Positions 21,361-27,363 of a DNA stretch of 27,363 nt are shown one piece after another. Numbering within the stretch: the first letter of the stretch is position 1; each line of letters opens with the position of its first letter. A program made the translations under genes and the position numbers. Below the pieces are notes generated by a model. The model saw only the letters and a list, made by a program, of their open reading frames with translations, searched no databases and was not told the DNA's origin. The DNA comes from Usnea hakonensis (lineage: Eukaryota; Ascomycota; Lecanoromycetes; Lecanorales; Parmeliaceae). Location of the stretch: NCBI GenBank assembly GCA_013423325.1, contig BLJB01000111.1, positions 1 through 27,363 of the forward strand, written 5' to 3'.

Positions 21361-21556
21361 TGTTAGGACTGCAACTAGACATATGTCAATAGTGGTATGT
21401 AACGAGGATTCAATTGATGAGGAGGTAAAATCTATGTACAGGTGTGAGAAAGATATGTGGGCAGAGAGGTGCCAAGGCGCTAAACCCGAATAGGAAGGAG
21501 GTCACGTGTCTCCTTCAGCCATGCAATCAGCCCTACAAGTAGTCACACTCGTAACA
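21361..21556 (-). repeat. 3' long terminal repeat, 196 bp
   Basis: Read on -, the repeat starts TGTTACGAGTG directly after the polypurine tract and ends TCCTAACA at the edge of the LINE. The ends form the inverted pair TGTTA/TAACA usual for LTRs. The partner LTR needed for proof lies outside the window, so the boundaries rest on these ends, the tract, and the sudden change of composition at 21360/21361. Confidence 0.85.
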
Positions 21557-21573
21557 TTACCCCCCCCCCTCAG
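21557..21573 (-). promoter_or_regulatory. Polypurine tract (plus-strand primer site)
   Basis: On - the sequence is CTGA followed by ten G and TAA, immediately before the LTR start. In LTR elements a purine run at this place primes second-strand DNA synthesis. Confidence 0.8.
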
Positions 21574-21593
21574 AAGGCATGTCCGCATGCCTT
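21574..21593. repeat. 8-bp hairpin next to the polypurine tract
   Basis: AAGGCATG at 21574-21581 and CATGCCTT at 21586-21593 form a perfect stem with a TCCG loop, just upstream of the tract in the element's sense. Confidence 0.7.
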
Positions 21594-22125
21594 AAGAGAC
21601 GACATTCATTGCATGCATGATGTCATACCATTCCAGGCCGCCCGGCATGAAGCGATTCGGTCATGGATTGATGAAATGGTTGACAAAAAAAGGTGTTGCG
21701 GCACGAAATGACCATTTGATATTCGATTTTTGAGCAGAGAAGGAAGCATGGAATGAAGGCCTCTCATTGGCCGGATGCTCCCGAGCCGAACCGAACCTTA
21801 ATGCGGAGCCTCACCCAGAGCCTCATTGTGAACTTTCTATGAAGAAATGCGGGGAGCTCATTTCGGTGCAGGCTACCACCGACGACAGCAATGCTCTGGG
21901 GGTGATACCAGACCGTGTCGGAAGGTATTCGTGCATATACCAACGATGGGAGCATACGTGGTAGGCCTAAGTTCACGTGGATGTAGAGGGGTAGGAGGCT
22001 TTGGTCGCTTTTCCCTGGCCTCAATTTGCCGAAGAGCATGGTCCAGATTCATGAAAGCAGTCGAATGGCGCAATGTCCGAGGTATTGCCGAACTGAAACT
22101 GCTTTCATAAGGCTGAGTCCCAGTG
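21594..22125 (-). other. Non-coding 3' region of the Gypsy element
   Basis: About 530 bases lie between the pol stop and the polypurine tract. Short open frames occur on both strands, none with a known domain. I take it as untranslated sequence of the element. Confidence 0.6.
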
Positions 22126-25100
22126 TCAACGAGCGGCTTTGGGATATCGCTTGTGGAACTCGTTGACGACCTCTTTGGCATTGTCGAACTCGCCTTTATC
22201 TGCATAGTACCATTCGTCGTCTCTTGGTATGTCTGTCCACTTGACCTTATACTGCAAACGGCCATAGTAACGGCGGGAGCCTAGTATGTCATCGACGTCC
22301 CATTCGTCACCCTTGGGCAGGACCTTCGGCTTTGGTGGAGGTCTTTGCTGTCCAGGAAGAGGATTGTCTGGGTGCTTTTGGAGGTATACTAGGTGGAACA
22401 CGTCATGGATTCGCCATGTGCGGGGGAGATCCAGGCGGTACGCGGTACCGACTTTCTGAGTGATTTTGTAGGGACCCAATTGTTTGTCCTCCAGGTCCTT
22501 GCAAGGCCTCGTGGTGTTGATGTTCTTAGAAGAGAGCCAGACCTTGTCACCAACATCAAATGAGACGTCCCTGCGGTGCTTGTTCGCTTGTCTCTGCATG
22601 GCGATTTGGGAGGCCTCTAAGTGTCTCTTGCCATATTCCAGGATCTCTTCCATCCTCTTGGTGATATCTTCGGCCTTCAAGGCTTGTAGTCTCTCCCTTG
22701 TAGTCTCGTAGTCAGTCGTATCGGGGTCAAAGCTCATTCGGGGGTTGAATCCTTTGTTCATGAAGAAGGGAGCGAGAGAGGTAGATGAGGCCGTGTTACT
22801 ATTGTCAGCGAACTCCACCATAGGGACCCACTTAGCCCAATCGTCCTGTGCATAATTGCAGAAGGTCCGGAGGCCTCTTTCGATATCCTGATTCGCCCTC
22901 TCAGTCTGACCATCTGTTTGCGGGTGGTGAGCGGTGGAGAGGTTAGCTTGGATTCTGAGTCTCTTGCATAGACTCCTCCACAAGGTAGATATGAACTGTG
23001 GTCCTCTGTCCGATGTAATGGAGCTTGGGAGTCCATGGAGGCGATATAGATTCCACAGCAAGATCCAGACCAATGACTCAGTCGAGGTCCCGTCGTCACC
23101 CCAGAAGCATGGTACATAGTGTCTCTCTTTGGTGAGGCGACAAATGAGAGTACATATGGCATTGAATCCTTCTGAAAGAGGAAGACCGGTGATGAAATCC
23201 ATTGAAATATCTTGCCAGCGAGCCTGTGGGATTGGTAGTGGTACTAGCAATCCATTCGTCTTGCTCCGAGGCGCCTTACTACGTTGACAGTCATGACAGT
23301 TAGCGATATATTGCCTGATCGTGGCCACATGGCCAGGCCAATAGTAGTGTCGCCGCAGGAGATCCACCGTTCGTCTTATTCCAGGATGACCACTTGAAGG
23401 TTGATCATGAATCTCATTGAGCACTGAGGTGTAGAGGGAGTCTGGGACCCACAAAAGGCCTCTTTTGAAGAGTGCTCCGTCCACTACTCGGCATTGTTCG
23501 AGCTTGATTCCATGCAGTTTGCGAGTGCCATTAGCTACCGCGTCTCTGTACTCCTGACACCCAGGGTCATCTTTATTTGCCTGGTGAACGCGTTCGAATA
23601 GGCCCGCTTCCTCCTGGTCCATAGCGCGAATATCGACGCGGTCTGGTGTCAGAATCACCTGGTGTTGTTGACGCATCCTCTCGTCCTCCTGATCAACAGG
23701 GCGAGCGTTCGCCATTCTGGTAAGGGCGTCTGCCTTCGAGTTGCTTTTGCCGGCGCGGAAGATCACTTGGAAATTGAACTCAGATAGGATATCTAGGTAA
23801 CGAGCCTGACGGCGAGTGAGCTCTTTGTTTTCCATGAAGGTCTTTAGGGCCTGGTGATCGGTGAAGACTTGAACGGGCAAATCAGTGCACTCGAGTTCGG
23901 GGCGCCAGTGTTCGAAGCATCTGATGATTACTAGTAACTCTTTGTCGTATATGTGATAGTTACACTCCGCAGGGACCATCGTCTTGCTATAGAAGGCCAC
24001 CGGATGGAGTATACCCTCATCGTCATGCTGGGACAGGATTCCACCGGTGACGAAATCAGACGCGTCAGTTTCGAGTATGGCCTGTCTCTTTGGATCAAAG
24101 TGCTTTAGTACTGGGGCGTTCACCACTTGCTTTTTAAGACTCTCGAAGGCTTCTGAACAGGCCTCATTCCATACGAATGGAGTATCCTTTCTGGTGAGGA
24201 GCACCAAGGGCTTTACCAGCTTTGAGAACTCATAGATGAAACGCCTGTAGAAGTTGGCAAATCCGATGAAGCCTTGCACCTCTTTCAGATTCGTAGGAGG
24301 AGGCCATTTAACGATGGCTTCTATCTTCTTAGGATCCATTCGGAGTCCTTCGCCTGATACTATGACGCCTAGGAAGACCGTCTCTTCCACGTCAAATTCG
24401 CACTTCTTGATATCCACCTGCAGACCAGCCTCCCTAAGGCGAGACAACACTTTTCGAACGTGGTCTCGGTACTCCTTTCTCGATTTACTGTAGATAAGGA
24501 TATCATCAAGATATGCTTGACAGAAGTCGTCCAGAAATTCCCATAGCACCTCGTTGATGTACTACTGGAAAGAGCTTGGTCCATTGGTCAGTCCGAATGG
24601 AAGGACTTTGTACTTGTATGATCCTAGGGCCGTTGTGAAAGTGGTCAAATCCTCACTTTCAGGGTACATTCGGAGCTTGTTAAATGCTGCAATGATGTCC
24701 AAGCGAGTGAGGTGTTTACACCCCCCGATCTTTCCAATGACCTCCTCTATGAGAGGGAGGGGATATCGGTTGCGCTTGGTGAGGGCATTCAACTTTCGGT
24801 AATCCACACAGAATCGTAAGTCGCCGTTGGATTTTAATACAAAGAGGATTGGTGACGCGTAAGGAGCTTTACTAGGGGTAATGAATCCCTTAGAGAGATT
24901 CTCGGAAAGATACTCCTTGACTCGCTGTATCTTGTATGGGGACATACGGTATGCTCTGCTCTGTGGGGGCTTTGCATCGGAAGTCAGCTCAATCTTATGG
25001 TCATAGGACCGGTGAGGAGGAAGCTTGTCAGCCTGGGCGCGGTCAAAGACGTCTTGGAAGTCCTGATACTCAGGAGGAAGCTTCTTCTGCTCCATCTCGT

Positions 25101-25868
25101 GATCCACTGCAGGCGCTTCTATGGCGTTCACTCCCAGAGCATCCAGGCGGTCCTTCTGATCGGCCAGGATGAGGGCGTCGACGTCTTCTATAGACATGGC
25201 GAACAGCTGAGTCTCTTTCGCCCTTGCCTGGCGAACGAGGAGACCGAAGGCGTCTGCGTTCACGCTTCGTATGGTGAAAGTATCTTCCTCTATCGATGGG
25301 CGTTCCCTCTGGAGGATCCTGGGGGTGAACTGAGTGGACGAGATTTCGGTGATTCGCGCTTCCGGACTGGCCTTGGTAGGAAAGATCACCGAATCGGATT
25401 GCATGTCAAGTGAGACTCCATTTCGGTTCATCCAGGGTTTGCCGAGGATGACGGTATGCTGTCCCAAATCGGTGATGAGCATGGGAACCGTCGATTCCTT
25501 ATGGCCGTTGACTTCCAGATTGGGCAGAACCAAGTGAGTGATGGGAGTCTTTGACACATTGCCATCATACCCACGTACATGGCGAGGCTTGGAAAGAGGG
25601 ATAGGTGAGATTCCGAGGGCAGTGCATATGGCCGGAATCATTCTCTTGTTCACGAAGCAGTATCCAGTAGCACCGGTGTCGACTAAGAGAGGCGATTGGT
25701 ATCTCTTTCCTTGACTGTACAACACGCCCAGTACAGTGAAAGGCCTTTCAGAAAACAGGGAGGACTCGGGCACGGTTTGAAGGGAGAGCACGAGTCCGTC
25801 TTCATCGTCATAGGGACGAGATCCTGCTACTGTATTGCCTCCTACCGAGTCTCTGGTGGAGGACAGTC
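22126..25868 (-). pseudogene. Gypsy pol: protease, RT, RNase H, integrase, chromodomain; one internal stop
   Basis: Pol is entered by frameshift from gag near 25869 and ends with TGA at 22126. Aspartic protease: LLVDTGATG at about 25692-25666. Reverse transcriptase: DLRFCVDYRKLN, LDIIAAFNKLRM, LPFGLTNGPSSFQ, then YLDD at 24513-24502. A single TAG at 24564-24562 cuts RT between SSFQ and YINE, and the frame is otherwise open. Counting residues from 24549, RNase H has D162, E204 and D231. Integrase has the zinc motif H381-x6-H388-x29-C418-x2-C421 and catalytic D451, D514 and E550 with the usual x35 spacing. A GPY/F module (LGPYKI) at about 692-697 and a chromodomain at about 751-800 (YKVKWTDIPRDDEWYY) follow. 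All catalytic residues that I can check are intact. The stop lies in TAG where CAG or TGG would be expected. Confidence 0.93.
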
Positions 25869-25875
25869 GTTTCCC
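25829..25875 (-). promoter_or_regulatory. -1 ribosomal frameshift signal at the gag-pol junction
   Basis: The gag frame reads TCG GGA AAC GAC, so G GGA AAC (25875-25869) is a slippery heptamer in the correct phase. Pol is in the -1 frame and is open from there onward; its frame is closed by TGA just upstream. After a 6-nt spacer, CCTCC (25862-25858) pairs with GGAGG (25842-25838), and ACC (25857-25855) with GGT (25846-25844), leaving an 8-nt loop and a bulged A. ACTGT (25867-25863) can also pair with ACAGT (25833-25829) below this. The gag stop TAG (25844-25842) lies inside the stem. Confidence 0.85.
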
Positions 25876-27257
25876 GAGACCTCAGAGTCTTCACGGTAAT
25901 CTGAATCTGGAGCCCCGTCTGTTGAGATCTCGTGAACTCGTGGGTCTCGTTCATATGAGTTCGGGTTATACGGGCGAGTCTGATCGTCTGGGTAGTCTCT
26001 TGCGCGATGTCCTGCTTTGTGGCATTTAAAACAGGTATCTTCGTCCACGTCCTTTATACGAGTAGTCTTACTCGGTGAGGTACGCCGTACTAGAGGACTG
26101 TAGACAGGTTTAAAAGCTATCTTTGACGGGGTAGGGGTAAATGCCACCCTCTTGGTGTTTCGTGACCTATCCTCCTACGAGACCTTATCTCGATTTTCTC
26201 GCATGATTCGCTGCGAGTTATCGAGCTTCACTATGTACTTCTTAGCCTCTTCAAGAGTGGTAAACTCGAATTGTTGATTATCCCAAGGGATCTGAAGCCG
26301 GGTGGCTACTTTGTCATATAACTCCTCAATCAGGAGGTCCTCGTCATATTTGAGGTAAGAGGATAACCGTTAGAAGTCTGAATAAAAGTCTGCGAACCGC
26401 ATGGCACCCATCCGAAGGGCGGTGAACTACCTTCGGTAGTTCCGCTTACGGTCAGAGTCTTCGAACACTATAGCGAGTTCGTCCATAACATCCTGGACGG
26501 TAAGGAAAGGATCACCGGTATTAGCCTCTTGCCGAGAGTAGGTTTACTTTGCCGCTTTTCCTCCGAGGCGTGAGAGTATATAGCCCACACGGCTCTCGTC
26601 GTTATCCCAATGATCCTTGTTTACCTTCAGTTTGATCGTCATCTTGCTCTTCCAGTCCTCCCAGGTAGGATCAACACCATCCGTGAAGAGAGGAGGATCT
26701 GGGTGCTTCTAAGAGCGCTTGATAGGGACAATCGATGACGATTCAGAAGCACTAGGTGTACGTCGCAGGCGATCCAGATCAGCCTTAGCGACTTCAAGAT
26801 CCTCCTAGGCGTCGGCCAATCGTTAGGAGGCGAGTCGTCGTTTTGAGGTTTCCCTCTCAAGTAACTGGGTGGCCTCAATGCCCAGGTCTCTCTCTTGACG
26901 AATCTGATTTAGCACTGCTAGAAACTCCTCAGGATCCTCTTTAGCCCATCGTGTGAGCTCACCCACAGAGGAGATGTCCCATGGCGTGGCCGCGTTGGGA
27001 TTCATACTCTGAGGTATCGACACCTTTCGTGTCACCCCTCTTAACTGCTGTAATCGACTGCTTAGATCAGGGTACCGAGCTTCATCTGAGGTACCCTGTG
27101 GTGTTTGGGAGGCTTCTGAAAACACCTTACGGCGTATATCATCCTTATCTTCCGAGGCCGAAGGGTCGTGGAGTTCGTCCCTTATGCGGTCGTCTTTAGT
27201 ACCCGGAAGAGGTATGTCCTGAGGCTTCTTACTCGAACGGAGTTTCGGTGGAGCCAT
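25842..27257 (-). pseudogene. Gypsy gag with seven in-frame stops and a damaged zinc knuckle
   Basis: ATG at 27257 (MAPPKLRSSKKPQD) to TAG at 25842 is one frame of 472 codons without indels. Seven premature stops begin at 26825, 26807, 26711, 26546, 26429, 26372 and 26177, all TAA or TAG. Visible parts are a charged N-terminal region, a capsid-like stretch (TWEDWKSKM, SRLGGKAAK, FADFYSDF, RLQIPWDNQQFEFTTLEEA) and a zinc knuckle at 26033-25992. The knuckle reads CFKCHKAGHRARDY: the last of the C-C-H-C ligands is Tyr (TAC), where Cys (TGC) is expected. All these changes are of the C-to-T at CpA kind. Gag would form the particle core of the element. This copy cannot make it whole. Confidence 0.9.
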
Positions 27258-27363
27258 CTGATGAGTGTTGGAAATGAGTGGATTGTTGAAAAAAGTCTTA
27301 GGGAGTACTTTTTGAAGAAATAAAAAATGGAGGAGAAATGGTTTCACTCTCCAGGATTTGTGA
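27258..27363 (-). other. Leader of the Gypsy element
   Basis: These 106 bases precede the gag ATG in the element's sense. The window ends before the 5' LTR end (expected ...TAACA), and I could not identify a tRNA primer-binding site with confidence. Confidence 0.6.

Larger units (their letters stand above)
21361..27363 (-). mobile_element. Ty3/Gypsy chromodomain LTR retrotransposon (5' end beyond window)
   Basis: The element runs right to left: leader, gag, pol (protease, RT, RNase H, integrase, chromodomain), polypurine tract, 3' LTR. Gene order with integrase after RNase H, plus a C-terminal chromodomain, places it with the chromodomain Gypsy elements of fungi. Base composition is near normal with CA and TG common, in sharp contrast to the LINE it interrupts. 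Eight in-frame stops show it is no longer autonomous. The 5' LTR, primer-binding site and one target duplication are not in the window. Confidence 0.95.

Noticed and set aside
21764..22265. Several overlapping short ORFs between pol and the LTR as an extra element gene
   Set aside because: They occur on both strands, overlap each other and pol, and show no domain. An accessory gene is not supported.
24562..24564. Programmed stop-codon readthrough in pol
   Set aside because: The TAG falls inside the RT domain, not at a domain border, and matches the RIP-type stops in gag. Mutation is the simpler explanation.

Overview
This is nuclear DNA from a filamentous ascomycete (Pezizomycotina). The genes carry short 51-64 nt introns with GT...AG ends and CTRAY-like branch sites. 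The proteins are fungal types, and the right half shows saturating repeat-induced point mutation (RIP): CpA and TpG are almost absent and TpA is enriched. I cannot place the genus from sequence alone.

Left half (1-15.6 kb), a normal gene-bearing segment with five protein genes. A GPR1/FUN34/YaaH (Ato-type) membrane transporter lies on + (1538-2682, 3 exons). Four genes lie on -: bro1, the ESCRT-associated Bro1/ALIX homologue (3524-6555, 3 exons); mdj1, the mitochondrial DnaJ co-chaperone (7179-8942, 3 exons); a small SAP30-like Sin3/HDAC subunit (9561-10098, 2 exons); and a large C2H2 plus fungal_trans transcription factor (11022-14393, 2 exons). All exon joins were worked out by hand from splice signals, phase and protein-family continuity. 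The genes serve unrelated housekeeping or regulatory roles and do not form a pathway cluster.

Right half (15.6 kb to the end), a transposon-made heterochromatic block. 15.6-18.4 kb is extremely AT-rich RIP debris with a 15-bp satellite and inverted repeats. About 18.38-21.36 kb is a Tad1-like LINE on -. Its ORF2 (endonuclease tail, reverse transcriptase, C-terminal Cys motif) can still be read in one frame for about 2.6 kb, with about 50 stops, all TAA or TAG. A two-base NN gap sits in it, flanked by a 13-bp duplication that looks like an assembly artefact.

From 21361 to the window edge is a younger Ty3/Gypsy chromodomain retrotransposon on -. It has a 196-bp 3' LTR (TGTTA...TAACA), a polypurine tract, pol (protease, RT, RNase H, integrase, chromodomain) and gag. 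It inserted into the already mutated LINE. It is only lightly mutated: seven in-frame stops in gag, one in pol, and a lost zinc-knuckle cysteine. Its gag-pol junction carries a clear -1 frameshift signal (G GGA AAC, a 6-nt spacer, then a stem-loop). The 5' LTR lies beyond the window.

I found no new biological system. The most informative signals are the frameshift cassette, the contrast in RIP load between nested elements, the splice-created zinc ligand in the transcription factor, and the small SAP30-like gene.
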